Part shown: in pieces, positions 1-9,125 of the stretch
Position numbering within the stretch: the first letter of the stretch is position 1
Layout of the letters: each line of letters opens with the position of its first letter
Origin: Albibacterium bauzanense
GTDB lineage: Bacteria > Bacteroidota > Bacteroidia > Sphingobacteriales > Sphingobacteriaceae
Reading direction: 5' to 3'
Length of the DNA: 64,000 nucleotides
Assembly: GCF_004339765.1 (NCBI RefSeq)
Contig: NZ_SMGO01000002.1
Coordinates: 124,001 to 188,000 of the forward strand
Translations under genes and position numbers: made by a program
Notes under the pieces: model-generated
The model's database searches: none
What the model saw: only the letters and a program-made list of their open reading frames with translations
Told to the model about the DNA's origin: nothing

Positions 1-1
1 A

Positions 2-163
2 GAGGATGATCCTTACTATTTTGAGTTGGAAATTGTTCAAGACGAATTAACAAATGACGTTGCACTTGCCGTAACTGACTTTGCATATGAGGATAATCTC
101 GAAGACCGTAAATCAATTTGGGATAACCAAATCGACTATCTACTAAGCGTTTTAGGTGCTTAA
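2..163 (+). CDS. START-like domain protein, C-terminal fragment
   Basis: An open frame enters the window already in progress and ends at TAA 161-163. It encodes 53 residues ending in SVLGA, with acidic EDDPYYFELEI and FAYEDNLEDRK stretches and a closing helix IWDNQIDYLLSVLG. From memory this matches the end of the roughly 130-residue START-like (AHSA1/SRPBCC-type) protein that often lies directly before the LptF/G permease gene in Bacteroidota, as it does here. The ligand and function of the family are unknown to me. The 5' part lies outside the window. Confidence 0.7.
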   Translation, partial: EDDPYYFELEIVQDELTNDVALAVTDFAYEDNLEDRKSIWDNQIDYLLSVLGA

Positions 164-179
164 ATCATAAATTTCTCCT

Positions 180-187
180 TACCTTTG
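180..187 (+). promoter_or_regulatory. -7 promoter element (TACCTTTG) for the LptF/G gene
   Basis: This is an exact match to the Bacteroidota -7 consensus TAnnTTTG. Only four bases (188-191) separate it from the GTG start codon, so transcription should begin at or next to the start codon (leaderless or nearly so). No good TTTG -33 box is visible. Confidence 0.6.
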
Positions 188-191
188 CAAG

Positions 192-1625
192 GTGAAAAAG
201 ATTCATGTACTTGTACTTAAGGCATTCATAAAGCCTTTCATCGTTACGTTTTTTATCGTAATGTTCGTACTCTTGATGCTTTTTCTATTCAAATATATTG
301 ATGATCTTATAGGAAAAGGCTTCGAGTGGTATGTCATTCTGCAATTACTCTGGTATGCTTCTGCAACCAATGTAGCGATGGCATTGCCTCTATCTATGCT
401 GCTTTCATCCATCATGACCTTCGGTAATTTGGGGGAAAGTTCTGAACTTACTGCAATTAAAGCGGCAGGTATTTCCTTAAGAAAGGCAATGATGCCTTTA
501 ATTATATTCGTTTCTCTTTTTAGCATGAGCGCTTTCTTATTTAGCGATTATATGCTTCCGATAGCCAATTTAAAGATGGGCTCTCTCTTGTATGATGTGC
601 GTGAAAAGAAAGCAGACTTTTTAATAACTGAGGGAGTATTTAACAATAGCATCCCGGGCTACGCTATCCGTGCAAAAAGTAAGAGTGAAAAGGGCAGCAA
701 GCTCGAAGATCTTATTATCTATCAGCATACGCCAAATACCTCAGGCACCAATGTGTTGATGGCTAAAGAAGGGAAAATGTACAATTCTCCGGATAATAAT
801 TACATGGTTCTTGAACTTAAAGATGGAGTTCGTTATGAAGAAACATCAGGATCAAGAACATACAATCCGAGACAGCTTTTTACGCGTTATTATTTTGACC
901 AAACAGAACAGAAATTCGATATGTCGGCATTTCAAATGAAAAGGACAGATGAAAACCTTTTCAAAAGCCATTATGCCATGCTGAATTTAAGGCAATTAGA
1001 ATATTATGCCGATTCTATATCTCATTACAATGATAGCTTACGTCAAGAGGTATTTCAGGAGCTAGAGCCTTATTATAAGATATATTCTCAATATTCATCT
1101 GCCAAAAATGCTGCAGATCCGGTTAACTACAAGAACAACCTTCTGGAAATTATTCCCGAGGACAACAGAATGATTGCCATTGCCGAGGCTCAAAGTCAAG
1201 TGCGCTATATACAAGATGTACTTTCTATAAAATCAACCATTGACAATGAATATTCCAGCTCAATCAGACGTTATTTGATGGAGTATCAAAGGAAGTTCAC
1301 CCTATCTGTAGTTTGTCTGGTATTTTTCTCAATTGGCGCACCTTTGGGAGCCATTATTCGAAAGGGAGGACTGGGTTTACCTGTTGTGATGGCCATAATT
1401 TTCTTCCTGATCTATTATGTAATTTCAACACTTGCCGAAAAGTCTGCACGAGAAGGAAATATGGATGCCACATTAGGGATGTGGACTGCAATAATTATTC
1501 TGGCACCTCTAGGAATTTTCTTAACTTACAAAGCGGCAACAGACTCTGCTTTATTTGATATTGAACAATATAAGCTTACCCTTAAAAATTTATGGGATAA
1601 GCTTAGAAAGCGAATCTCCGCTTAG
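192..1625 (+). CDS. LptF/LptG family lipopolysaccharide export permease
   Basis: This 477-residue inner-membrane protein belongs to the YjgP/YjgQ (LptF/LptG) family, the permease part of the machine that extracts LPS from the inner membrane. Membrane helices lie near residues 12-34, 50-75 and 100-120, followed by a periplasmic region (about 125-370) and three C-terminal helices (about 375-460). That is the family layout, with a longer periplasmic part than E. coli LptF. The start is GTG; the product begins MKKIHVLVLKAF. A promoter element sits only 4 nt upstream. Its ATPase partner LptB is encoded at 14237-14971, away from this gene. Sequence alone does not separate LptF from LptG. Confidence 0.88.
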   Translation: MKKIHVLVLKAFIKPFIVTFFIVMFVLLMLFLFKYIDDLIGKGFEWYVILQLLWYASATNVAMALPLSMLLSSIMTFGNLGESSELTAIKAAGISLRKAMMPLIIFVSLFSMSAFLFSDYMLPIANLKMGSLLYDVREKKADFLITEGVFNNSIPGYAIRAKSKSEKGSKLEDLIIYQHTPNTSGTNVLMAKEGKMYNSPDNNYMVLELKDGVRYEETSGSRTYNPRQLFTRYYFDQTEQKFDMSAFQMKRTDENLFKSHYAMLNLRQLEYYADSISHYNDSLRQEVFQELEPYYKIYSQYSSAKNAADPVNYKNNLLEIIPEDNRMIAIAEAQSQVRYIQDVLSIKSTIDNEYSSSIRRYLMEYQRKFTLSVVCLVFFSIGAPLGAIIRKGGLGLPVVMAIIFFLIYYVISTLAEKSAREGNMDATLGMWTAIIILAPLGIFLTYKAATDSALFDIEQYKLTLKNLWDKLRKRISA

Positions 1626-1666
1626 TTTAATGACGGTCATATTATCTAATAAACATTCATAAAACG

Positions 1667-1674
1667 TACTTTTG
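1667..1674 (+). promoter_or_regulatory. -7 promoter element (TACTTTTG) for ribBA
   Basis: Exact TAnnTTTG match, 25 nt before the ribBA ATG, implying a short leader of about 20 nt. No FMN riboswitch fits in this space, so the gene is unlikely to be riboswitch-controlled here. Confidence 0.6.
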
Positions 1675-1699
1675 TACAAATTTTCAATACCCATAATCT

Positions 1700-2914
1700 A
1701 TGACAATTCGTTTAAATACAATCCAAGAAGCGATTGAAGATATAAAAGCTGGAAAAGTAGTTATCGTAGTCGATGACGAAGACCGCGAAAATGAAGGTGA
1801 TTTCGTGACAGCTGCAGCGAATGCGACGCCCGAAGTAATTAATTTCATGGCAACGCATGGTCGGGGTTTAATTTGTGTTCCGCTAACCGAAGAGCGATGT
1901 GATGAGTTAAAACTGGATTTAATGGTAGGTAAGAATACAGCAGCTTACGAAACTAATTTTACAGTTTCTATTGATTTAATTGGCCACGGCTGTACAACAG
2001 GCATTTCGGCATCTGACCGTTCTAAGACAGTTAAAGCACTTATAAACCCAGAAACTAAACCAGAAGAGCTGGGTCGTCCGGGACATATTTTCCCTTTGCG
2101 TGCAAAAGATGGTGGAGTATTGCGCAGAACCGGCCATACAGAAGCTGCTATTGACCTGGCAAGATTAGCTGGTTTTGAACCGGCAGGAGTGTTGATAGAA
2201 ATTCTAAAAGAAGACGGTGAAATGGCTCGCCTACCCGATTTATTACTTATAGCTAAAAAGTTTGATCTAAAGATCATTTCCATCGAAGATCTAATTGAAT
2301 ATCGTTTGAATAAAGATTCTTTAATTACAAAAGAAGTTTCTGTTAAAATGCCAACGGCATGGGGCGACTTTGAACTTTCTGCTTATACGCAGAAAAATAC
2401 AGGTGAACAACATGTGGCTCTGATCAAGGGATCTTGGGAACCTAATGAACCTATTTTGGTAAGAGTGCATAGCTCTTGTGTAACGGGTGATATTTTTGGC
2501 TCATGCAGATGCGATTGCGGTGCGCAATTACATGCCGCTATGGAGATGATTGAAAAAGCTGGTAAAGGCGTAATTGTTTATATGAACCAGGAAGGAAGAG
2601 GTATCGGCTTAATTAATAAGCTTCGTGCCTATAATCTTCAAGAAAACGGATTAGATACTGTAGATGCTAACTTAAAATTGGGCTTTAAAGCTGATGAACG
2701 TGATTATGGCGTTGGCGCTCAAATACTTCGGAATCTGGGTGTTACAAAAATGCGTTTAATGACTAACAATCCTAAGAAAAGAGCTGGAATGATTGGTTAT
2801 GGTTTAGAGGTAGTAGAAAACGTACCCCTAGAGATCAAATCTAACAAGCATAATGAATTGTATCTACGTACAAAACGCGATAAGCTTGGTCATTCGATCA
2901 TGAAAAACATATAA
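1700..2914 (+). CDS. ribBA: bifunctional 3,4-dihydroxy-2-butanone 4-phosphate synthase / GTP cyclohydrolase II
   Basis: This 404-residue fused enzyme supplies both precursors of riboflavin. The N-terminal RibB half (about 1-205) makes 3,4-dihydroxy-2-butanone 4-phosphate from ribulose 5-phosphate and carries the acidic [10 protein letters not shown] loop (25-34) and [10 protein letters not shown]. The C-terminal RibA half (about 210-404) opens GTP. It has the zinc-binding cysteines in [15 protein letters not shown] and the NQEGRGIGL motif. Length is normal for RibBA and both active sites look complete. It is monocistronic here, with its own promoter, and no other rib gene is in the window. 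Confidence 0.96.
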   Translation: MTIRLNTIQEAIEDIKAGKVVIVVDDEDRENEGDFVTAAANATPEVINFMATHGRGLICVPLTEERCDELKLDLMVGKNTAAYETNFTVSIDLIGHGCTTGISASDRSKTVKALINPETKPEELGRPGHIFPLRAKDGGVLRRTGHTEAAIDLARLAGFEPAGVLIEILKEDGEMARLPDLLLIAKKFDLKIISIEDLIEYRLNKDSLITKEVSVKMPTAWGDFELSAYTQKNTGEQHVALIKGSWEPNEPILVRVHSSCVTGDIFGSCRCDCGAQLHAAMEMIEKAGKGVIVYMNQEGRGIGLINKLRAYNLQENGLDTVDANLKLGFKADERDYGVGAQILRNLGVTKMRLMTNNPKKRAGMIGYGLEVVENVPLEIKSNKHNELYLRTKRDKLGHSIMKNI

Positions 2915-3047
2915 AAACAACTGTTCAGCGTTCGACTATCATTGTGAAAAGTTTCATAAAGTCAAAATAGTTGGAAGGTTTTAAAACAAATGACAACGTA
3001 TTTCTCTTTTATATTAAAAACACATTTTCTCACTTAAAAGATTTGTC

Positions 3048-3374
3048 ATGAAAGCAAAAATTTATTCCCTATTAACAGTACTATTGTTAGCTTTTACATT
3101 TAGTTCTTCGGTTTCAGCCGCTACAACAGCTCCTGATAATCCTGCTAAAACTTATACAGACGAAGAAATAACCATTCGCATGAATGAAATGCGAGAACGT
3201 GTAAAGGAAATTAAAGAGCTGGATAAATCTGAATTGAGTAAACAAGGCAGAAAAGAGCTAAAAAAGGAATTACGTGAAATGAATAAAGAAGCGAGGGCAC
3301 TCGGACAGGGGGGAGTTTATCTTTCTGTAGGAGCAATTATCATTATTATTCTATTACTTATCTTGATTCTGTAA
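3048..3374 (+). CDS. small exported membrane protein of unknown function
   Basis: The 108-residue product has a signal peptide (1-24, ending VSAA), a highly charged, probably helical middle (40-88, rich in EMRERVKEIKELD-like heptads) and a hydrophobic C-terminal tail (about 91-108) that runs to the last residue (IIIIILLLILIL). Similar short proteins with a GGVYLSVGAII tail are, as I recall, common in Sphingobacteriales and uncharacterised. The gene stands alone and is closed by a strong hairpin terminator. I infer a periplasmic helix held to the inner membrane by its C-terminus; a role in envelope stress is possible but unsupported. Confidence 0.72.
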   Translation: MKAKIYSLLTVLLLAFTFSSSVSAATTAPDNPAKTYTDEEITIRMNEMRERVKEIKELDKSELSKQGRKELKKELREMNKEARALGQGGVYLSVGAIIIIILLLILIL

Positions 3375-3387
3375 GAAATCCATATTT

Positions 3388-3429
3388 AAAACACAAAAAG
3401 GGAAACTCAGGTTTCCCTTTTTGTGTTTT
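3388..3429 (+). terminator. intrinsic terminator
   Basis: A perfect 19-bp inverted repeat (3388-3406 with 3411-3429) encloses the 4-nt loop TCAG. The stem has a GGGAAAC core flanked by A/T runs that supply the U tract. It lies 13 bp after the stop of the small membrane protein. Confidence 0.88.
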
Positions 3430-3525
3430 AAATTATTCTCATTTAATCTTTTTTGTCACTAGTTTTTTGTAAAATTGTTACTAGCTTAAACCAATCCTAA
3501 ACGTATTTCACATATTTAAATCGGT

Positions 3526-4638
3526 ATGATACTAATTGTAGATGATAAGCCCGAAAATTTGGTGTCCTTACGTGGCTTTTTAGAGCACAATAACTTTAGT
3601 GTTGATAGTGCATCATCTGGAGAAGAAGCATTACGAAAGGTATTAAAAACGATTTATTCGTTAATAATCTTAGACGTTCAAATGCCCGGAATGGATGGCT
3701 TTGAAGTAGCAGAAACTATACTGGATTATAGTAAAGCAAAAGACACCCCCATCCTATTCCTTTCTGCAGTAAATATCGACAAAGAGTTTATTACCCGCGG
3801 CTATCAATCAGGAGCGGTAGATTACATAACTAAACCTTTCGACCCTGATATTCTATTACTAAAAGTAAAAACCTTCAATCGATTATTCGAACAAAATAAC
3901 CAACTAAAACAAATACAAAAATCTTTAAAGAAGGAGATTGAACAGCGAAAACTACTTGAGAAAAAGAAAGATGAGTTTATAAGCATCGCTAGTCATGAAC
4001 TAAAAACTCCTTTAACGAGTATGCGGGGCTATATCCAACTATTAGAACGCATCATTAACAAAGAAAATAACGAAGACCTCAAGACATACATTTCAAAGGC
4101 CAGTTTTCAGATCAATAAGTTAGGCGACTTAGTTTCAGATCTATTAGACATATCCAATATGGAAAGTGGAAAGATGAAGTTTAATATACGCCCCTTTTCT
4201 TTTCAAGATATGCTCAACAATGCTGTCGAAAATATTCAGCACATCTTCCCGGAGCACTCTATAATCAGAAAAGGATCTGCTGATTTGATTTTCCTTGGAG
4301 ATGAAATGCGCCTTGAACAGGTGGTTGTAAACTATTTAACCAATGCTATTAAATACTCGCCAGATAAACGAGAAATAGAAGTTGAATCTATCATCACAAA
4401 AGATACTTTAGAAATTCGCGTTTCAGACTCGGGGATTGGTATCTCGAAAGAATTACAAGATCAGCTTTTTGAGAAATTCTTTCGGGTAGAAGAATCTTCC
4501 AATCGCTTCCAGGGCTTAGGCATAGGACTTTATATCTGTCGCGAGATCATTCAACGCCATAATGGAATTTGTGGGGTAAACAGTCAGCTGGGAAAAGGAT
4601 CCACTTTCTTTTTCAATCTTCCAATAAAGAATACTTAG
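3526..4638 (+). CDS. response regulator-histidine kinase hybrid (REC-HisKA-HATPase)
   Basis: This soluble 370-residue protein has a receiver domain first (about 1-118; phospho-acceptor Asp50 in IILDVQMPG, conserved Lys in TKPF). A coiled linker (125-150) follows, then a HisKA domain with phospho-accepting His157 in SHELKTPL and a HATPase domain with DSGIGIS and GLGIGLYI boxes. A kinase with an N-terminal receiver can be tuned by phosphate from another kinase, which fits its place as first gene of the signalling operon that continues to 10498. No membrane segment is seen. Its input is unknown. Confidence 0.9.
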   Translation: MILIVDDKPENLVSLRGFLEHNNFSVDSASSGEEALRKVLKTIYSLIILDVQMPGMDGFEVAETILDYSKAKDTPILFLSAVNIDKEFITRGYQSGAVDYITKPFDPDILLLKVKTFNRLFEQNNQLKQIQKSLKKEIEQRKLLEKKKDEFISIASHELKTPLTSMRGYIQLLERIINKENNEDLKTYISKASFQINKLGDLVSDLLDISNMESGKMKFNIRPFSFQDMLNNAVENIQHIFPEHSIIRKGSADLIFLGDEMRLEQVVVNYLTNAIKYSPDKREIEVESIITKDTLEIRVSDSGIGISKELQDQLFEKFFRVEESSNRFQGLGIGLYICREIIQRHNGICGVNSQLGKGSTFFFNLPIKNT

Positions 4639-4661
4639 ATACTAATAAATCATTTCAATAA

Positions 4662-7600
4662 ATGAGAAAGCTATTCAACAAAATCCCATTACATTTAAAA
4701 TTGCTTTTTAGTGCAGTTATTCCACTGCTAGCACTATTCTATTATTTTTATATTATTCAGGCAGAAAAACAGATCAGGATCACTAGCACAGATAACTTTA
4801 TAACACGCCTAAATAGTACAATTGCTACCAACAATCTAATTGATGAATTACAACAAGAGCGACGCTTCAGTTTAAGCTTTATATTAAAAAGGGAAAACAA
4901 CAGTAATATAAATGGCCAAAGAGAAAGATCAGACATTGCTTTTAGTGAACTAGAGAAGCTCTCAAATGATGGCTTTACAGACGACTATAAGAAGTTTACT
5001 TTTATTGATGAGTTAGGAGAGTGGAGAAGAAGAGTGGATAGCGACAGTATTACCGCAAATGAAATACTATCAAATTATCAACTTTTAATTGACCGTTTGC
5101 AAGGAATTGTCAATATCAGAACCGACAATCCTCTTTTAATTCAAAGATCTAACAATAAATTAGAAGCCAGTGCAGCCTTATCAGAAATGACTAATTTGAT
5201 TGCATTGATGCGTTTAGAGATCTACCTGAAACTTATCAATAATCCATCGATAACACCCTCTTTACTCGATTTCCAAAAAAACTATGCTCTATTCAAATCC
5301 TACGAATATGAACTTTTAACAAATGGAGATAAAGAAATCGTTAATAATTATAATAAGTTACGAGAGAGCTCAGTCTTAAATCCGACGTTAAACTTCTTTG
5401 ATACGATCACAGAAACAAATGAGATCGAAAATCCAATTGATGCAGAAGAATGGTGGCGAACTTCCGCCGCAGGAATGGATGCTCTAAAAAATATGCATCA
5501 AGGTATCTTAACTAATATACAAACAGATACATTACAAATGTATCAAGACAATATTCAGGAACAGAGAACTCTTCTTATCGCCTTAATACTTATAGCTCTT
5601 TTAATATCCATAATTATCTTCTTTGCTATTAAATCTACGACCGAACAGATTAATAAATTAAAGAAAGAAGCTTATAGAATAGCCCTTGGTGAAACAGGAA
5701 TTGATCTGCCTCCGTATCCAAATGATGCTCTTGGAAGGCTAGCCCAATCGTTTATTCAAATCGACAAAAACAATATAAAAATAGCTAAAGCAGCAGAGGA
5801 AATAGGGAAAAACAATTTCAATACCGAGTTTAATGCCAGAGGTGAAAAAGATAAACTAGGCCAGTCTATTTTAAAGATGAACGAATCGCTTAAAAGCTTC
5901 TCTGCATCTAAAGAAAATGAAATCTGGATACAAACTGGCTTATCAACCATCAATAGTGTATTAATAGGTAGAAAAAACCTTGAAGAGACCTGTAGTGCCG
6001 TATTAGCATCCTTAGTAAACTACTTAAATGCCGACATTGGTACTCTTTACCTTCATAATTATACAGATACCTTAGAACTTCAATGCAGTTATGCAGCCAT
6101 TAACAATAATTTAATTCCTAAGGTTATTAGACTGGGTCAGAACCGTTTAGGTACAGCTGCAAAAAACATGAAACCTATTATCATAGATCATGTACCTGAA
6201 GACTATCTTGCAATAGGAAGCAGTATGGGGAAATCTCAGCCAACTCATTTATTTCTTATACCACTTGTTCAAAACGGCCAAGTAGAAGGTATTATGGAAA
6301 TCGCTTCTTTTGTTTCCTTTCATAACGCTTCAGTAGATTTCATTAAGCAAGTAGCAGTAAATATTGCAAGTACATTCCAAAGCATGAAATCGAGAGTTCG
6401 GCTACAAGAACTTTTGGAAGAAACACAAACACAAACAGAAGAATTACAAACACAACACAGCGAACTAGAAAATCTCAATACAGAATTAGAAGCTCAAACA
6501 CAAAAATTACAGGCTTCGGAAGAAGAATTAAAAGTACAGCAAGAAGAGTTATTACAAGCTAATCAGGAATTAGAGGAAAGAAGTAATTTATTAGAAGACC
6601 GTAATCATCTTATTATTGAGCGTAATCTGGAGATCCAAAAGAAAGCAGAAGAATTAGAATTAAGCACACGCTATAAATCTGAATTCCTGGCAAATATGTC
6701 GCATGAACTCAGAACCCCTTTAAACTCTATCTTACTTCTTTCACGCCTTTTAAGTGAAAACGGAACGAATAACCTTAGTCCGGATCAAGTAGAATATGCA
6801 GAAGTTATTCAAACTTCGGGAAAGGGTTTATTATCGTTAATTGATGAGATTCTAGACCTATCTAAGATTGAGGCAGGAAAGATGAGTGTTGAGTTCAAGT
6901 TAGAAAAGATTGATGAAATCGTCTTAAGAATGCGCTCGCTGTTTGGAGAAATGGCTAAAGAGAAACAACTGGATTTACAATTCTCTGTGAGTGGAAGTAC
7001 ACCAAGATCAATAACCACCGACCGCTCCCGTCTTGAACAAATTCTCAAGAACCTACTTTCAAATGCTCTTAAATTTACTGCTAAAGGGTATATTCAGCTG
7101 CGCATTGAACCAAACACAGCCGACCCGGATTTCATTGATGTAATTGTAAAAGACACAGGTATTGGAATTGCTCCGGAAAAACAAGAACACATCTTTGGGG
7201 CTTTCCAACAAGCAGATGGCTCTACGCGCAGAAAATATGGAGGAACTGGTTTAGGCCTTGCAATTAGTAGAGAGTTAGCAAGACTTTTAGGTGGCACTCT
7301 TACATTAAAAAGTAAAGTAGGTACTGGAAGTGAATTTACTTTAACGATTCCAATTGATATAAATAAACTCTCGCAGAATAGAAAAAGTGGAATAACTGCC
7401 GTCCCAGACGTCAAACCTGTTGATACCATTATTAGAGAAGAGATCGATGAGGGGGAAGGTGAGCAAACCTACATTGCTTCAGTTATTCCAGAGGAGATTC
7501 CTGACGATAGAGATAAGATCAAAAAAGGAGATAATGTCATTCTGATCATTGAAGATGATCCATCTTTTGCGAAATCTCTACTTTCCTTTACTAGAAAGAA

Positions 7601-8708
7601 GGGCTATAAAGGCCTTGTTGCAGTAAGAGGTGATTATGGAGTAGAATTAGCTTTTAAATATAACCCACAAGCCATTTTACTCGATTTGCAATTACCTATC
7701 AAGGATGGGTGGCAGGTTATGAGTGAATTAAAAGAAAACCCTTCAACGCGTCATATCCCTGTTCATATGATGTCATCCTATGAAATAAAGAAAGAGAGTC
7801 TTCGAAAAGGGGCCATCGACTTTATCAATAAGCCGGTTGCCTTTGAGCAAATGAATGAAATATTCATTAAACTAGAAAAAGCACTATCAAAAGGGCCTAA
7901 AAAAGTATTGATTATTGAGGAAAACCCAAAGCATGCTCAAGCCCTTTCACAGTATCTGGACAGCTTCAATGTAAAAGCTGAGATTAAAGAAAATATCCAG
8001 GATGGAGTTTCCGCACTGCAAGGCGATAAAATAGATTGTGTTATCCTGGATATGGGAATTCCAGATGAAGAAGGGTATAAAACGCTGGAAACAATTAAAG
8101 ACAACCCGGGTTTAGAAAATCTACCGATCATTATCTTTACCGGTAAAAATCTATCCCGTATTGAAGAACAAAAAATTAAGCAATATGCCGATTCTATTGT
8201 AGTAAAAACAGCACATTCTTATCAACGAATACTTGATGAAGTGACACTTTTTCTACACCTGATAGAAGAAAATAAAGTAGCCGAAGGAAAAACTAAGCCT
8301 TCCAGAAAAACAGGAAGATTCAACGAAATCCTTGAAGGAAAAACTGTATTAATTGCGGATGATGACATTCGTAATATCTTTTCATTAACCAAGGCATTAG
8401 AAAGCAATAACATGAAAGTGTTATCTGCCAATGACGGAAAAGAGGCCTTGGAGATTCTTGAAGCCCATCAGGACGAAGTTGATATAATCTTAATGGATAT
8501 GATGATGCCCGAATTAGATGGCTATGAAACGACTACACGTATCCGCAAAAACCCTAAAATGGCTAACCTGCCAATTTTAGCGGTTACAGCAAAAGCAATG
8601 ATAGGCGATCGTGAAAAATGTATTCGTGCAGGCGCATCCGATTACATATCAAAACCTGTAGATATTGATCAGTTAATTTCTTTATTAAGAGTATGGTTAT
8701 ATAATTAA
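4662..8708 (+). CDS. giant hybrid sensor kinase: NIT-like sensor, HAMP, GAF, HisKA, HATPase, three receivers
   Basis: The 1348-residue kinase has a membrane helix (about 13-33) and a periplasmic helical domain (40-300). The LIDELQQERRFSLSFIL stretch in that domain resembles NIT (nitrate/nitrite-sensing) domains. A second helix (about 304-324), a HAMP-like linker and a GAF domain (about 425-570) follow. A long Gln/Glu-rich coiled coil (575-670) leads into HisKA (His681 in SHELRTPL) and HATPase with KDTGIGI and GTGLGLAI. Three receivers close the protein, with phospho-acceptors Asp1008, Asp1130 and Asp1279. Receiver 2 has an EEN acidic pocket and is the most divergent. It lies 23 bp after the REC-kinase gene. 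The ligand is unknown; nitrate sensing is only a suggestion from the fold. Confidence 0.9.
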   Translation: MRKLFNKIPLHLKLLFSAVIPLLALFYYFYIIQAEKQIRITSTDNFITRLNSTIATNNLIDELQQERRFSLSFILKRENNSNINGQRERSDIAFSELEKLSNDGFTDDYKKFTFIDELGEWRRRVDSDSITANEILSNYQLLIDRLQGIVNIRTDNPLLIQRSNNKLEASAALSEMTNLIALMRLEIYLKLINNPSITPSLLDFQKNYALFKSYEYELLTNGDKEIVNNYNKLRESSVLNPTLNFFDTITETNEIENPIDAEEWWRTSAAGMDALKNMHQGILTNIQTDTLQMYQDNIQEQRTLLIALILIALLISIIIFFAIKSTTEQINKLKKEAYRIALGETGIDLPPYPNDALGRLAQSFIQIDKNNIKIAKAAEEIGKNNFNTEFNARGEKDKLGQSILKMNESLKSFSASKENEIWIQTGLSTINSVLIGRKNLEETCSAVLASLVNYLNADIGTLYLHNYTDTLELQCSYAAINNNLIPKVIRLGQNRLGTAAKNMKPIIIDHVPEDYLAIGSSMGKSQPTHLFLIPLVQNGQVEGIMEIASFVSFHNASVDFIKQVAVNIASTFQSMKSRVRLQELLEETQTQTEELQTQHSELENLNTELEAQTQKLQASEEELKVQQEELLQANQELEERSNLLEDRNHLIIERNLEIQKKAEELELSTRYKSEFLANMSHELRTPLNSILLLSRLLSENGTNNLSPDQVEYAEVIQTSGKGLLSLIDEILDLSKIEAGKMSVEFKLEKIDEIVLRMRSLFGEMAKEKQLDLQFSVSGSTPRSITTDRSRLEQILKNLLSNALKFTAKGYIQLRIEPNTADPDFIDVIVKDTGIGIAPEKQEHIFGAFQQADGSTRRKYGGTGLGLAISRELARLLGGTLTLKSKVGTGSEFTLTIPIDINKLSQNRKSGITAVPDVKPVDTIIREEIDEGEGEQTYIASVIPEEIPDDRDKIKKGDNVILIIEDDPSFAKSLLSFTRKKGYKGLVAVRGDYGVELAFKYNPQAILLDLQLPIKDGWQVMSELKENPSTRHIPVHMMSSYEIKKESLRKGAIDFINKPVAFEQMNEIFIKLEKALSKGPKKVLIIEENPKHAQALSQYLDSFNVKAEIKENIQDGVSALQGDKIDCVILDMGIPDEEGYKTLETIKDNPGLENLPIIIFTGKNLSRIEEQKIKQYADSIVVKTAHSYQRILDEVTLFLHLIEENKVAEGKTKPSRKTGRFNEILEGKTVLIADDDIRNIFSLTKALESNNMKVLSANDGKEALEILEAHQDEVDIILMDMMMPELDGYETTTRIRKNPKMANLPILAVTAKAMIGDREKCIRAGASDYISKPVDIDQLISLLRVWLYN

Positions 8709-8738
8709 TTAAACAAGCTGGAACCCTTAGTTTTACGT

Positions 8739-9125
8739 ATGAAAACACAAATTTTAGTCGTTGACGATGACTCAAAAAACACTTTTGCACTACGCGCTGT
8801 ACTTCAGTCAAGAGGTTTTATTTGTATACCTGCACAGTCTGCTCAAGATGGCATAGATCACTTATTAGAAAACGAAGAAATTGGCATAGTTTTGATGGAT
8901 ATGATGATGCCGGATATGGATGGCTATGAAGCAATAAGCAAGATCAAAGCTGAAAAAACTTTAAAAGATATACCCATTATAGCAGTAACTGCTCAAGCAA
9001 TGTCTGGCGACAAAGAGAAATGCCTGTTGGCAGGAGCATCTGACTATCTGCCAAAACCAGTAGACATTGATTTACTGATAAATAAAATTAACCACTACTT
9101 AGATAATGGAATTACAAACAGTTAG
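8739..9125 (+). CDS. stand-alone CheY-like receiver protein
   Basis: The 128 residues form a single receiver domain: acidic pair DDD near the N-terminus, phospho-acceptor Asp54 in LMDMMMPDMDGYE, then AVTAQAM and the KPVDID lysine motif. There is no output domain. It is strikingly like receiver 3 of the kinase just upstream (shared LMDMMMP-x-x-DGYE, AVTA-x-AM-x-GD-x-EKC and KPVDID), which suggests it arose by duplication of that domain. It probably acts as a diffusible phosphate carrier or sink. Its end overlaps the start of the next gene by 20 bp, implying coupled translation. Confidence 0.9.
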   Translation: MKTQILVVDDDSKNTFALRAVLQSRGFICIPAQSAQDGIDHLLENEEIGIVLMDMMMPDMDGYEAISKIKAEKTLKDIPIIAVTAQAMSGDKEKCLLAGASDYLPKPVDIDLLINKINHYLDNGITNS

